From NCBI RefSeq assembly GCF_004212635.1, contig NZ_PSRT01000001.1, forward strand, positions 1-64,000: a DNA stretch of 64,000 bases, in the 5' to 3' direction. Origin of the DNA: Bradyrhizobium genosp. SA-3. Lineage in GTDB: Bacteria > Pseudomonadota > Alphaproteobacteria > Rhizobiales > Xanthobacteraceae. The notes below the pieces were generated by a model. The model made no database searches and was not told the origin of the DNA. It saw only the letters and a program-made list of their open reading frames with translations. Every line of letters starts with the position of its first letter. The first letter of the stretch is position 1. A program made the position numbers and the translations under genes. Below, in pieces: positions 25,538-34,939 of this stretch.

Positions 25538-25801
25538 CGTTCGCTCTCTCTCGTCTCATCGGCGGCTTGCGATGCGCAAGTTCGCTATGGTCCGAGAGTA
25601 CGCGTGTGCGCGCCAGGACGCCCGTTAGTGGTGATTAGGAGTTGTTAGTTGTTGTGTGAGTGTGAGTCCGAGCGGTGTGACAGCTCGCCGCAGGAGACTC
25701 TACTTTATGAACGTCTCAATTCGTCGCATCGGTTGGCAATCGTCGGCGCAGTCCAGGCCTCGTTCGAGCACGTGACGTCGTTTGCCCGTGCGTATGCGTC
25801 G

Positions 25802-26509
25802 CTACTCGAAGACGGCGTCGAAGATCTCGACGTCCATCAGCACGGGCTTGGCGATCACGGTTCCGTCGGGCCGCAGCGTCTGCGCCCGTCGAAGCGTCGG
25901 CACCACGATGCCGCCGAAACTGTCATGGGCCCAGGAGGAATGTGCGACCTTCATCCCGAACAGATCGTGATCCGTCCGCCGTTGCAGGGCGCTCTCGTCG
26001 AAATAGAAGATCTGCTCGGGAGCGAGCGTGACCAGGCGCGGGGGGAATTGCGCCCGCAGCCGCCGCCAGGTCTGGGTGCTCTCGCGCCACGGCGTCAGCT
26101 CTTCCAGCACGACATCGGGGTCGGCGAGCAGGAATGGAGTCGTCAGATAATTCCAGATCGCGACGCCGCAGAAGAAGACGAGGTGCAGTTCGTCCGCGAG
26201 CGCAGCAGAGCCGGCCTCGGCAGACGCGAAGCTCGGGTTGCGCCAGGTCCGCAGGATCTCACCGTCCAGGCTCTCGATCGTGATCGCGTCCGGTTGAAAC
26301 GACCCGGAATGTTCGCCCCCCGTGATGCCGGTGAAGCGGATCGATTGGGTCCGGGTCGAGCCTTCTGCGGTCACGTCCTTGAATTCCCGGGCGTGTCCGG
26401 CGCTGGAGAACAGCGTCCCGCCGACGGAGAGGTGGAGCGTGAACCCTTTCAAGCTGTTCCAACGGGCCATACCGCCGTTGGCATCGATTACGTCGTCAAG
26501 AAGCGCCAT
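25802..26509 (-). CDS. Conserved-looking hypothetical protein
   Basis: A 235-residue protein beginning MALLDDVIDANGGMARWNSL. It reads like a soluble beta-rich protein: LHLSVGGTLFSS, ITIESLDGEILRTWRNPS, and a late APEQIFYFDESALQRRTDHD followed by GGIVVPTLRRA. That layout recalls outer-membrane lipoprotein-sorting-like or lipocalin-like folds, but I cannot assign a family. No signal peptide is present. It lies 117 bases downstream of the first STAND regulator on the same strand and might be co-transcribed. Confidence 0.75.
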   Translation of the reverse strand: MALLDDVIDANGGMARWNSLKGFTLHLSVGGTLFSSAGHAREFKDVTAEGSTRTQSIRFTGITGGEHSGSFQPDAITIESLDGEILRTWRNPSFASAEAGSAALADELHLVFFCGVAIWNYLTTPFLLADPDVVLEELTPWRESTQTWRRLRAQFPPRLVTLAPEQIFYFDESALQRRTDHDLFGMKVAHSSWAHDSFGGIVVPTLRRAQTLRPDGTVIAKPVLMDVEIFDAVFE

Positions 26510-26626
26510 GTCCCGCCATATCCACCATGAAGTGCCTCACCATGGCGGGGTGTGTACGGCTTGGCGTGTTAGAAGTTGTTAGGACTTGCGAGCGCGCAGG
26601 ATGGCGGTATCTCGTTGAAGATGCTC

Positions 26627-29506
26627 TCAATTCAGGGCGGCAAGGAGGCCCCTTGCGGCAACCAGATCGCGGGTCTGGAGGCCCTCCTGATACTGAGCGA
26701 CGAGTGGGGTGAGCAGGGCGCCCGCGTCGGCGGCCTTGCCGGTGCGCTCCCAGATGCGGCCGAGGCTGATCGCGCCGCGGAGTTCCCAGCCGACCGCGCA
26801 TTGGCGCCGCGACAGATCGAGCGATCTGCGCAAGACGTTCTCGGCCTCCGCGATATGGCCTGCCCTTACGAGGATGTCGCCTTTGACCCTGAGCATCTCC
26901 GGCATGTCGAACGACTCGCCATGATCGGGGATTTGCGCGATGGCCTCATCGATCGTCCGCAGGGCCTCGTCGGGCTGGTTCTGGGCCAGCAGCCCCTCCG
27001 CGAGCGCCGTCGCAAACACCGTCGTCATGATCCGGTGCCGCGTGGTGTACAGCGTGGCCTGGCTGCGGCGAAGATGCTCCATGCCGGCGGCGACGTCGCC
27101 GCGGCGTAGCAGCAGCTCGCCTTTCTGGCCGATGCCGACCGCATGATAGGGGCCGAGGAAGTGGCGCGCGGAATGTTCGATCAGCCGCTCGATCAGGATT
27201 TCGGCATTGGCCCAATCCCCGACCCAGAGGAACACGTAGATCGTCCAGATCAAGGAAATACCGAGGGTCAGCGGTTGCTCCAGCAGCTCGGCCTCGCGAA
27301 CGGTGTACCTGGCCGCCTCGATCGCACGATCGGGCCGGCCGGTAAGCCAGAGCCCGCGCGCCAGTGCCACCAGCGCCACGATGCGGTCGTCATAACCGAG
27401 ATGCCCGATGTTCAGCCGCTGCGAGCCGGGATTGTGCATCATCGCGCTCTGGCAAAACTGCACGGCCTTGTCCTGATTGCCGATCAGATGATGTGCAACG
27501 CCCAGCATCCATTCCACGTTCAGCGCGGCGGCGGGATCGTTCAGCCTGCGCGCAACGCTTTCGCCCTGTTCGCCCGTGCCGAGCGCGCCGTGAAAATCTC
27601 CAACCCTGGTGAGATAGATGTGCAATCCGCGCAGCAGCCAGAGCTGCCAGTGCAAATCCTCCAGCTCCCGTGCAAGCTGGAAACTGCGCGTGAACGCCGC
27701 TCGGACCGCTTCCGTATTACCCTGCGTGAACATCACGGAGACGCCGAGCGCCGCCTGCAACGTCATCTCCTGGCGGCTGTCGATCGAATCCGTGTCGAGC
27801 GAGGCCAGCGCCTGCCGGGTCCAACGGTAGCATTCCGTCAGCAATGTCAGCTCGAGGAAGAACTGGGCTGCCGAGGCCGCCAGATCCACGCCGATTGTCC
27901 GGTCGCCGCCGTCCGAAAAGCTCCAGGTTAGCGCGGCCCGGACATTGGGCAGGTAGTCGGCATAAGGAAGGAAGCCGCCGGCGCTCTGCATGCCCGCTGA
28001 TTTGACCGCGATGTCGCGCAGGACATCGCGGAAATATTGGGCATGGGCGCGCGCAGCGCGGGCCGCTTCTCCGTTCTCGACGAGCTTGTCCGCGACGAAG
28101 GCGCGTGTCGTGTCGAGCAGGCGATAGCGCAGCCGCCGCTCCGCGGGCGACGTTGCGATCAGTGATTTGGAGAGCAGGTTCGAGATCGTCTCGACAGCTT
28201 CGGACTCGCTGATGCCCTGGCTGGACGCGACAGCAATTGCGGCTTCCAGCGTGAACGGGCCGACGAACACCGACAATCCGCGCAGCGTCGCGCTTTCGGC
28301 CGGCGGTAGCAGGTCGTAGCTCCAGGCGAGTGCCGCGCTCAGGGTCTGGTGTCGCGGAATCGCGGTACGTCGTCCCCGCCACAACAGCGAGAAGCGGCTG
28401 TCCAGCAGCGAAGCGGTCCCGGCAATGCCATAGGCGTTCACCCGCCCGGCCGCGAGCTCGATCGCGAGCGCAATGCCGTCCAGACGCCGGCAGATCTCGG
28501 CGACGAGCGGGGCATCCTCCTCGCTGAGCTCGAACTCGCTCAGGCTCTCGGCGATGCGCTCCACGAAGAGCTGGCTTGCGGGATAGGCAAGGATGTCGGC
28601 GATGCCAAGGCCGTCGCGCTGCGGCGGGCAATCCAGTGGAAACAGCCGGTGGACGCGCTCGCCTTCGGTGCGAAAGGATTCGCGGCTGGTGGCGAGAATG
28701 TGCAGCTCTGGCGCCTCCTGGACGATGCGTTCGGCCAGGGGGGCGAGCTCATCGAGCATATGCTCGCAACTGTCGAACACCAGCAGCATCCGTTGGCTGC
28801 GCAGGAACGTCAGCAGGCCCGGCACGGGATCGTCGGAGTTGACGGTCAGGCCGAGCGCGGCCGCAATCGTCCCGGGCACGAGGCGGGCATCCGTCAGTGC
28901 ACCGAAATCGACGAAGCTCACCCGACCATCGAAAGGCTTGAGCTCGCGGTGCGCGACGGCAAGCGCGACCGAGGTCTTGCCGATCCCGCCGGGGCCGACG
29001 ATGGTGACGAAGCGGTGCTGAGCCAGCTCTGCGGAGATCTTCTCGACCGCATCGTCGCGCCCGATCATCTTCGCAAGCGGCGAAGGAAGCGCGTGGGGCG
29101 AAGCGCCAGGCTGGCTGGTCCGGTCCTCGAATGGTGCTGTCCGGAGCAGCGGGGCCGCGAAGCAATAGCCACGTCCGGGGACGTTGACGACGTAGCGGGC
29201 GCCTTCGCCGGCATCGCCCAACGCTTTGCGAAGCGTCGTGATGTGGAAGCGCAGGCTGCCTTCGTCGACGTTCACGTCGGCCCAGACGCGCCGCATCAGC
29301 TCCCGCTTGTCCACGACCTCGCCGGCGCGCTCGGCGAGAAAGATGAGGATATCGAGCGCGCGGCCACCGAGGTGAAGCGGCGCGCCGTCCTTCTCAATCA
29401 GCCGCGACTTGGGAAACAGCCGGAACGGCCCGAACGCAATGGCCGAATCCTGGTCGTTAGTGTCCGGCACGAGCAATGGTCCGTTGAAAAAGGCTGATGT
29501 CTGCAC
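26627..29506 (-). CDS. Winged-helix / STAND-ATPase / TPR transcriptional regulator, copy 1
   Basis: About 959 residues in three parts. An OmpR/PhoB-type winged helix spans residues 20-120 (FGPFRLFPKSRLIEKDG through VVNVPGRGYCFAAP). A STAND/NB-ARC-like ATPase spans about 145-480, with the P-loop IVGPGGIGKTSVAL at 169-182, Walker B LLVFDSCEHMLDEL and sensor ILATSRESF. A long helical, TPR-like C-terminal half follows. The start is GTG 29506, or GTG 29470, which aligns with its paralogue. Such proteins act as ATP-gated one-component activators. A paralogue lies at 31804-34674, and VOC, OsmC and MsrA genes lie between them. A sequence element shared by both copies precedes each. Confidence 0.9.
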   Translation of the reverse strand: MQTSAFFNGPLLVPDTNDQDSAIAFGPFRLFPKSRLIEKDGAPLHLGGRALDILIFLAERAGEVVDKRELMRRVWADVNVDEGSLRFHITTLRKALGDAGEGARYVVNVPGRGYCFAAPLLRTAPFEDRTSQPGASPHALPSPLAKMIGRDDAVEKISAELAQHRFVTIVGPGGIGKTSVALAVAHRELKPFDGRVSFVDFGALTDARLVPGTIAAALGLTVNSDDPVPGLLTFLRSQRMLLVFDSCEHMLDELAPLAERIVQEAPELHILATSRESFRTEGERVHRLFPLDCPPQRDGLGIADILAYPASQLFVERIAESLSEFELSEEDAPLVAEICRRLDGIALAIELAAGRVNAYGIAGTASLLDSRFSLLWRGRRTAIPRHQTLSAALAWSYDLLPPAESATLRGLSVFVGPFTLEAAIAVASSQGISESEAVETISNLLSKSLIATSPAERRLRYRLLDTTRAFVADKLVENGEAARAARAHAQYFRDVLRDIAVKSAGMQSAGGFLPYADYLPNVRAALTWSFSDGGDRTIGVDLAASAAQFFLELTLLTECYRWTRQALASLDTDSIDSRQEMTLQAALGVSVMFTQGNTEAVRAAFTRSFQLARELEDLHWQLWLLRGLHIYLTRVGDFHGALGTGEQGESVARRLNDPAAALNVEWMLGVAHHLIGNQDKAVQFCQSAMMHNPGSQRLNIGHLGYDDRIVALVALARGLWLTGRPDRAIEAARYTVREAELLEQPLTLGISLIWTIYVFLWVGDWANAEILIERLIEHSARHFLGPYHAVGIGQKGELLLRRGDVAAGMEHLRRSQATLYTTRHRIMTTVFATALAEGLLAQNQPDEALRTIDEAIAQIPDHGESFDMPEMLRVKGDILVRAGHIAEAENVLRRSLDLSRRQCAVGWELRGAISLGRIWERTGKAADAGALLTPLVAQYQEGLQTRDLVAARGLLAALN

Positions 29507-29516
29507 GTTGATCTAT

Positions 29517-29547
29517 CAGAACGAGACATCAGTAAACTGGCCGAAAG
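29517..29547. promoter_or_regulatory. Shared upstream element of the STAND regulators, copy 1
   Basis: CAGAACGAG at 29517-29525, then a five-base gap, then AGTAAACTGGCCGAAAG at 29531-29547. The same two blocks, with a six-base gap, precede the second STAND regulator at 34697-34728. Both lie about 60 bases upstream of the GTG codons that align between the proteins. This could be a promoter or an autoregulatory site. Confidence 0.65.
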
Positions 29548-29792
29548 TGGCGAAATCGCGTGGCGGTCACCGAATGCAGGGGGAATAGCCGTCGCAAATT
29601 TTGCTTAAAGGCGAGCGGTTACGACGGTGACTGCGACAATTCGTCATGCTTGACCGTCGAGGTCGCGGTGTCCGCCGCCAGAGTGCGATGCCGCCGATCA
29701 TAACAGAATCTTGCAACGTCTAACGGGCAAAACGCGAGCAATGCATTCAGTATGACCTTCGAGTTAAATCCTACTCCAACGGGGAGGCTACC

Positions 29793-30482
29793 ATGGCCAC
29801 TATCGAAATCGACCGCGACGTCGCGACCAAGCCTTCGACATCGCGTAACCTTGACCTGAAGCTCGAAGTCGTCGTTATCCCCGTGTCCGATGTCGACCGC
29901 GCCAAGGCGTTCTACACGCGCCTCGGCTGGCGACTCGACGCCGACTTCGCGTCGGGCAGCGAGTGGCGCGTGATCCAGTTCACGCCGCCTGGCTCGGCCT
30001 GTTCGGTGATTTTCGGCAGGAACGTCACGGCGGCCGCGCCTGGTTCGGCGCGCGGCCTCTACCTGATCGTCTCCGATCTGGAGGCTGCACGACAAGATCT
30101 GCTCGACCGCGGCATCGCGGTCAGCGAACCCTTCCACGGTGCCGGCGATGTTCATGCCGGTCCGGACGAGCCGTATCTGTTTGGCAGCGTCCGGGTCAGC
30201 GGTGCTGACCCGGAGCGCGGCAGCTACAGCTCGTTTGCCTCGTTCAGCGATCCCGACGGCAATGGCTGGCTGTTCCAGGAAGTCACGACACGATTGCCCG
30301 GACGCATCACGGCAGACGGCACGACGTTCGCCTCGCAGAGCGATCTGGCGGCGGCGTTGCGCCGTGCATCGGTTGCGCATGGTGAGCACGAGACGCGAAT
30401 CGGCGGACACGACAAGAATTGGGCGGATTGGTACGCCGACTACATCGTGCGCGAGCAAGCTGGTCTGCCGCTGCCGTCCTGA
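29793..30482 (+). CDS. VOC-family (glyoxalase-like) protein
   Basis: A 229-residue vicinal-oxygen-chelate protein. The core begins LKLEVVVIPVSDVDRAKAFYTRLGWRL near residue 25 and ends FASFSDPDGNGWLFQEVTTR, with a variable C-terminal extension (HDKNWADWYADYIVREQ). Members bind a divalent metal and act as glyoxalases, dioxygenases or resistance proteins; the substrate cannot be told here. ATG 29793 follows GGGGAGGCTACC. It is divergent from STAND regulator 1 and reads toward OsmC and MsrA. Confidence 0.88.
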   Translation: MATIEIDRDVATKPSTSRNLDLKLEVVVIPVSDVDRAKAFYTRLGWRLDADFASGSEWRVIQFTPPGSACSVIFGRNVTAAAPGSARGLYLIVSDLEAARQDLLDRGIAVSEPFHGAGDVHAGPDEPYLFGSVRVSGADPERGSYSSFASFSDPDGNGWLFQEVTTRLPGRITADGTTFASQSDLAAALRRASVAHGEHETRIGGHDKNWADWYADYIVREQAGLPLPS

Positions 30483-30656
30483 GTTGAAGGCAGTCTTCCA
30501 TCTTGCGCCAGTCATCGGACAAATCGGCAATTGACGGAACCTCGGTGCCGCGCGACCGGTTGGAGAGGTGGCAGGCGCGAGGCCGCCGCCGTCTTCCACT
30601 GGCACGGGGTGCCGCGACCGGGCTGAACGATCTGCACACAAACAAGGAGAACCAGG

Positions 30657-31079
30657 ATGATCCGCAAGGCAAAAGCAGTATGGAAGGGCACTGGTCGTGA
30701 TGGCACGGGCCATCTCTCAAGCGAATCCGGCGTGCTCGCTGAGACGCCCTATTCGTTCAAGACCCGCTTCGAGAACGAGAAGGGGACCAATCCCGAGGAG
30801 TTGATCGCGGCGGCCCATGCCGGCTGTTTTACGATGGCGTTGGCCTTCGGCCTTCAAATGGCAGGTTTCACGCCGGAGGAGCTCTCGACGGAAGCAGCCG
30901 TCACGCTCGAGCCCGAAGGCAAGGGCTTCAAGATCAGCAAGTCAGCGCTCACCTTGCGCGCGAAGGTGCCGAACCTAGATGAAGCAGGTTTCGCGCGCAT
31001 CGCCGGCGAGGCCGAGAAGAACTGTCCGGTGTCCAAGGTGCTCAACGCCGCGATCACGCTCGACGCCAAGCTGGGCTAG
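30657..31079 (+). CDS. OsmC-family peroxiredoxin
   Basis: A 140-residue OsmC/Ohr-type thiol peroxidase. The two active-site cysteines are at 57 (AAHAGCFTMAL) and 123 (AEKNCPVSKVL), and the conserved Glu is in NPEELIAAAHA. The shape MIRKAKAVWKGTGRDG is typical of the OsmC branch rather than Ohr. It reduces organic and lipid hydroperoxides. Ribosome site AAGGAGAACC. It lies between VOC and MsrA, all in the same direction. Confidence 0.93.
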   Translation: MIRKAKAVWKGTGRDGTGHLSSESGVLAETPYSFKTRFENEKGTNPEELIAAAHAGCFTMALAFGLQMAGFTPEELSTEAAVTLEPEGKGFKISKSALTLRAKVPNLDEAGFARIAGEAEKNCPVSKVLNAAITLDAKLG

Positions 31080-31258
31080 CGGCGAGCTTTCAACTCATGT
31101 CCATCCGGTTCTGGTTGGGAAACTGAAGCTGTCGAAGCGTTGGGCCCAAGATAGGACCGGGTGGACATACCGGCAATGCTTGCCTTTCGGCCGGGCGGCC
31201 GAAAGCATATGATGCGACAGGCGCAGAACGGACAGAGCGATCAATTGGGAGCGGACAG

Positions 31259-31774
31259 ATGACGACAGAGCGCGCAGTTTTGGCCGGAGGCTGCTTCTGG
31301 GGCATGCAGGATCTGATCCGCAAGCAGCCAGGCGTGGTCTCCACACGCGTCGGCTACACCGGCGGCCAAGTGAAGAATGCCACCTATCGCAATCACGAGG
31401 GCCACGCCGAAGCGATCGAGATCATCTTCGATCCCGCGAAGACGAGCTTCCGGACCATGCTGGAGTTCTTCTTCCAGATCCACGATCCCACCACGCTCAA
31501 TCGCCAAGGCAATGATCGGGGCACGAGCTATCGCTCTGCGATCTTCTATACCAGCGAGGCGCAGAAGCGGATTGCCGAGGACACGATAGCGGACGTCGAG
31601 GCGTCGGGCCTGTGGCCCGGCAAGGTGGTGACAGAGATCGCGCCGGCAGGCGAGTTTTGGGAGGCCGAGCCCGAGCATCAGGATTATCTCGAACGCTATC
31701 CGGACGGCTACACCTGCCACTTCATCCGGCCGGGCTGGAAGCTGCCACAGCGCGCGGCTGCTGCCGGAGGCTAG
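31259..31774 (+). CDS. msrA: Peptide methionine sulfoxide reductase MsrA
   Basis: A 171-residue MsrA. The catalytic Cys is residue 12 in [11 protein letters not shown], followed by [12 protein letters not shown], the [11 protein letters not shown] block and [20 protein letters not shown]. It repairs the S-form of methionine sulfoxide. The product is cytosolic, with no signal peptide. ATG 31259 follows GGGAGCGG. It is convergent with STAND regulator 2, whose stop is 29 bases away, so the two could interfere transcriptionally. Confidence 0.96.
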   Translation: MTTERAVLAGGCFWGMQDLIRKQPGVVSTRVGYTGGQVKNATYRNHEGHAEAIEIIFDPAKTSFRTMLEFFFQIHDPTTLNRQGNDRGTSYRSAIFYTSEAQKRIAEDTIADVEASGLWPGKVVTEIAPAGEFWEAEPEHQDYLERYPDGYTCHFIRPGWKLPQRAAAAGG

Positions 31775-31803
31775 GCCGGTCGCCGCGGGCTCAGCGCGTG
31801 TGG

Positions 31804-34674
31804 TCAGGCGCGCAATTGGGCGATCAGATCGCGAGCACTGCGCATATCGGCGATGTCTGCGCCCTCGGTGAACGTCCCGCAGACAGGGTCGAGAACCGCA
31901 AGTGCTTCTGCGCTTAGGCCAGCCCTGAACATGTATCGCGCGAGACTGATCGCGCAGCGCAGCGCCCAGAAGCGGGCGCCTTGCGCAACGGCCATGTCCA
32001 TGGCCTCGCGCAAACGTTCCTCGGCGCCCCCCGGGTGCCGCACGCTCCTGAGCATCAATTCTGCCTTGATGCGGGTCAGTTCTGGCAGATACCAGAGCTC
32101 CTGCCGGTCGTTGCAGCGGGTCAGGACGTCGTCGATCACGTCGAGGCCGCGGTCGATCTGGTCGGCCTCCAGGAAAGCCGCCGCGAGTTCGCCGAGCAAG
32201 GGAAGAAATCGCGGCAGGAAGCGCGCATCGCCGGCGCGATTGAGCTCCTCGCGCAGCAGCGGCAGGCCCGTCGCGACGTCGCCTCGCTTGACAATGACCG
32301 CTGCGTTGAAGGCTTTTGCCCACAAGCGCCACAGCCGGATCGCATGGCGCTCGGTGTGTTCGAGCAGCTCGGTGCCGTGGCGCTCGGCGGCGTCGAAATC
32401 GCCGGCCCAGAACGCGATCGGGCAGGCGGCCTGTCCCAGCACGCTACAGAAGGTCAGGGCGTGACCATTGGCGCGGCCTTCCTCGATGTTCCTGGCGGCG
32501 AGCGCCTTGGCCTGATCGGCCAGGCCTTGCAGCCACAGGATGCGGGCGCGGAAATATTGCGTCGATATCCTGAGGTCGAGCGGGAAGATTTTCGGCTTCT
32601 CCGCCAGCACATGCAGCGACACGTTGACCCGATCGATGCGCACGCGCGCCTCGTCCTGATCGCCGAGATAGTGCAGCGCGACGGCCATCAGCCGGTCGCC
32701 CAGCATGACATCGGTCTTGTCGGGTGAGTTCGCTGCCGCGTCGGCAAAGCGCTCGGCAAGCGCGCGGGCCTTGCCGAACTGCCCGTTGTTGAACTGATCG
32801 ATGCACAAGCCCCAGAGCGCGCGCAGCCGGAAATCCTTGTCGTCGAGCCTATCCGCCAGCTCAAGGGTCGTCTCCAGGATCGGACGCGCCTCGCGCGCGC
32901 GGCCTTCGCCATACATCAGCGACCAGCCGAGCGCCGACAGCAGCTGCATGCGGACACGGTCGTTGTCGCCGGCATCGCCGAGCGCGGCGAGGGCCGTTCT
33001 GGTGCGCTCGCGGCATTCGGCGAACAACGAACGGCGCACCCACAGCGTGACCGCAGCTGCGGTCAGGGCGATTCCCAGTGCAGCGTCGCCGTCGGGCGCG
33101 AAGGCCCAATCCAGCGCCGCGCGCACATTGTCCAGCTCTGCGCCGTAGATGTTCAGCCATTCGGGCAGCGGCGTTGTCGTGTCGGCCTCGGCGCGCTCGA
33201 AGAAATCGCGGAAATGCTCCGCATGGCGCCGCGCGAACTGCCTGTTTTCGCCGAGCTCGTGCAGCTTCGCGAGCGCATAGGTGCGCGTGGTGTCGAGCAG
33301 GCGATAGCGCAGCGTTCGCGAACCGGACGGCGAGATCAGCGATTTGGTGACCAGGCTGTCGATCGCCTCCAGCGTCTCCGATTCGCTGAGGCCGTCGCCG
33401 GCCGCAACCGCGGCGGCCGCTTCCGGTGCAAACGGCCCGGCGAAGACGGACAGCCGCCGCAAGGTGGCGCTCTCCGCCGCGGGCAGCAGATCGTAGCTCC
33501 AGTCGAGCGCGGCGGCGAGGGTCTGGTGTCGCGGCACGGCGGTGCGGCGCCCCCGCCATTGCAGCGAGAAGCGGCTGTCGAGCAGGGACGCGGTGCCGGC
33601 AATGCCGTACGCATTGACGCGGCCTGCCGCGAGCTCGATCGCCAGCGCGATGCCGTCGAGGCGCCGGCAGATGCTGGCGACGAGCGGGGCCTCTTCGGCG
33701 CTAAGCTGGAACGGACCCGAGCTCTGCGCGATGCGCTCGACGAAGAGCTGAGCGGCGGGGTAGGCAAGGACATCGGCGACATCAAGGCCCTCGCGCTCCG
33801 GCGGACAATCCAGCGGGAAGAGCCTGAATATCCGCTCGCCTTCGCTGCGGAACGACTCGCGGCTGGTCGCGAGAACGCGAAGCTGCGGTGCTTCGCGAAC
33901 GATGTGCTCGACCAGCGGCGCGAGCGCATCCAGCACGTGCTCGCAACTGTCGAAGATCAGCAGGGCTGGGCCGGTCTTCAGAAATGTCAGCAGGGCCGGC
34001 GTCGGATCCTCCGAGCTGATGGTCAGGCCGAGCGCCGAAGCAATGGTGGTCGCGATGTGGCTGGCGTCCCGCAACGGACTGAAGTCGACAAAGAAGACGC
34101 GCCCACCGAAATCCTGGGAACGGCGATGCCCGACGGTGACGGCGACGGCGGTCTTGCCGATGCCGCCCGGGCCGACCACGGTCATGAAGCGATGCAGCGA
34201 AAGTCCATTGGAGATCTTCTCGATGACTTCCTCTCGTCCGACCATCTTCGCGAGTTGAGCGGGCAGGGAGCGAGGAAGCGCGGTTTCGGCGGAGGGTGGG
34301 GCGACCTGCGGCGCCGCCTGCGCGAACGAGGCGACGAAGCAATAGCCGCGGCCGGGCACATTGACGACATAGCGGGCCGACTTGCCGGTATCGCCGAGCA
34401 CCTTGCGCAGCGCTGCGACATGAAAGCGCAGACTGCCTTCGTCGACATTGACGTCGGCCCAGATGCGCTTGACCAGCTCGCGCTTGTCGATGACTTCACC
34501 GGGACGCTCGGCCAGGAAGATCAGAATGTCGAGCGCGCGGCCGCCGACGTGAAGCGGCGCACCCTCCTTCTCCAAGAGCCGGGACTTGGGAAACAGCCGA
34601 AATGGCCCAAATGAAATGGCTGAGTCTTGGTTACTATGTGCTGGCACGCGCCATTGCCCCCTCGCGGGAGTCAA
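31804..34674 (-). CDS. Winged-helix / STAND-ATPase / TPR transcriptional regulator, copy 2
   Basis: About 956 residues, a clear paralogue of the regulator at 26627-29506. The winged helix is at about residues 17-117 (FGPFRLFPKSRLLEKEG to NVPGRGYCFVASF), then a STAND ATPase with P-loop VVGPGGIGKTAVAV and Walker B LLIFDSCEHVLDAL, then a TPR-like half. The two are nearly the same through the first 480 residues and diverge in the TPR part, which suggests different input signals. The upstream start is TTG 34674; GTG 34647 aligns with copy 1 and may be the true start. Convergent with msrA. Confidence 0.9.
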   Translation of the reverse strand: MTPARGQWRVPAHSNQDSAISFGPFRLFPKSRLLEKEGAPLHVGGRALDILIFLAERPGEVIDKRELVKRIWADVNVDEGSLRFHVAALRKVLGDTGKSARYVVNVPGRGYCFVASFAQAAPQVAPPSAETALPRSLPAQLAKMVGREEVIEKISNGLSLHRFMTVVGPGGIGKTAVAVTVGHRRSQDFGGRVFFVDFSPLRDASHIATTIASALGLTISSEDPTPALLTFLKTGPALLIFDSCEHVLDALAPLVEHIVREAPQLRVLATSRESFRSEGERIFRLFPLDCPPEREGLDVADVLAYPAAQLFVERIAQSSGPFQLSAEEAPLVASICRRLDGIALAIELAAGRVNAYGIAGTASLLDSRFSLQWRGRRTAVPRHQTLAAALDWSYDLLPAAESATLRRLSVFAGPFAPEAAAAVAAGDGLSESETLEAIDSLVTKSLISPSGSRTLRYRLLDTTRTYALAKLHELGENRQFARRHAEHFRDFFERAEADTTTPLPEWLNIYGAELDNVRAALDWAFAPDGDAALGIALTAAAVTLWVRRSLFAECRERTRTALAALGDAGDNDRVRMQLLSALGWSLMYGEGRAREARPILETTLELADRLDDKDFRLRALWGLCIDQFNNGQFGKARALAERFADAAANSPDKTDVMLGDRLMAVALHYLGDQDEARVRIDRVNVSLHVLAEKPKIFPLDLRISTQYFRARILWLQGLADQAKALAARNIEEGRANGHALTFCSVLGQAACPIAFWAGDFDAAERHGTELLEHTERHAIRLWRLWAKAFNAAVIVKRGDVATGLPLLREELNRAGDARFLPRFLPLLGELAAAFLEADQIDRGLDVIDDVLTRCNDRQELWYLPELTRIKAELMLRSVRHPGGAEERLREAMDMAVAQGARFWALRCAISLARYMFRAGLSAEALAVLDPVCGTFTEGADIADMRSARDLIAQLRA

Positions 34675-34696
34675 AAGGTATTTCGTTGTGGTCTAG

Positions 34697-34728
34697 CAGA
34701 ACGAGGCGCCGAGTAAACTGGCCGAAAG
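34697..34728. promoter_or_regulatory. Shared upstream element of the STAND regulators, copy 2
   Basis: CAGAACGAG at 34697-34705 and AGTAAACTGGCCGAAAG at 34712-34728, identical blocks to those before copy 1. The flanking sequence differs, so these blocks look selectively kept rather than simply a recent duplication. Confidence 0.65.
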
Positions 34729-34939
34729 CCGCATGACTGGCAGACCTGCGCAGATGGCTTGGGTCGCCCTCGGCTCATCGAAATAATTCTTGAAAAGGAA
34801 TGGGTTAGACCAACATGATACGGCGGTGATGCTGCCGGCCGATCGGACCGGAGCATTGACGGCGGTTACGGATTGCTGCGATGGGATGACGGGGAGCCGG
34901 TCCCGCCTCGACAGTAACTACCGCTTCCGGAATTCGAAC

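Noticed and set aside
25649..26530. A 293-residue plus-strand frame opposite the hypothetical protein at 25802-26509
   Set aside because: The minus-strand frame has a more protein-like composition and a defined start. The plus-strand one is Arg/Gly/Gln-rich shadow.
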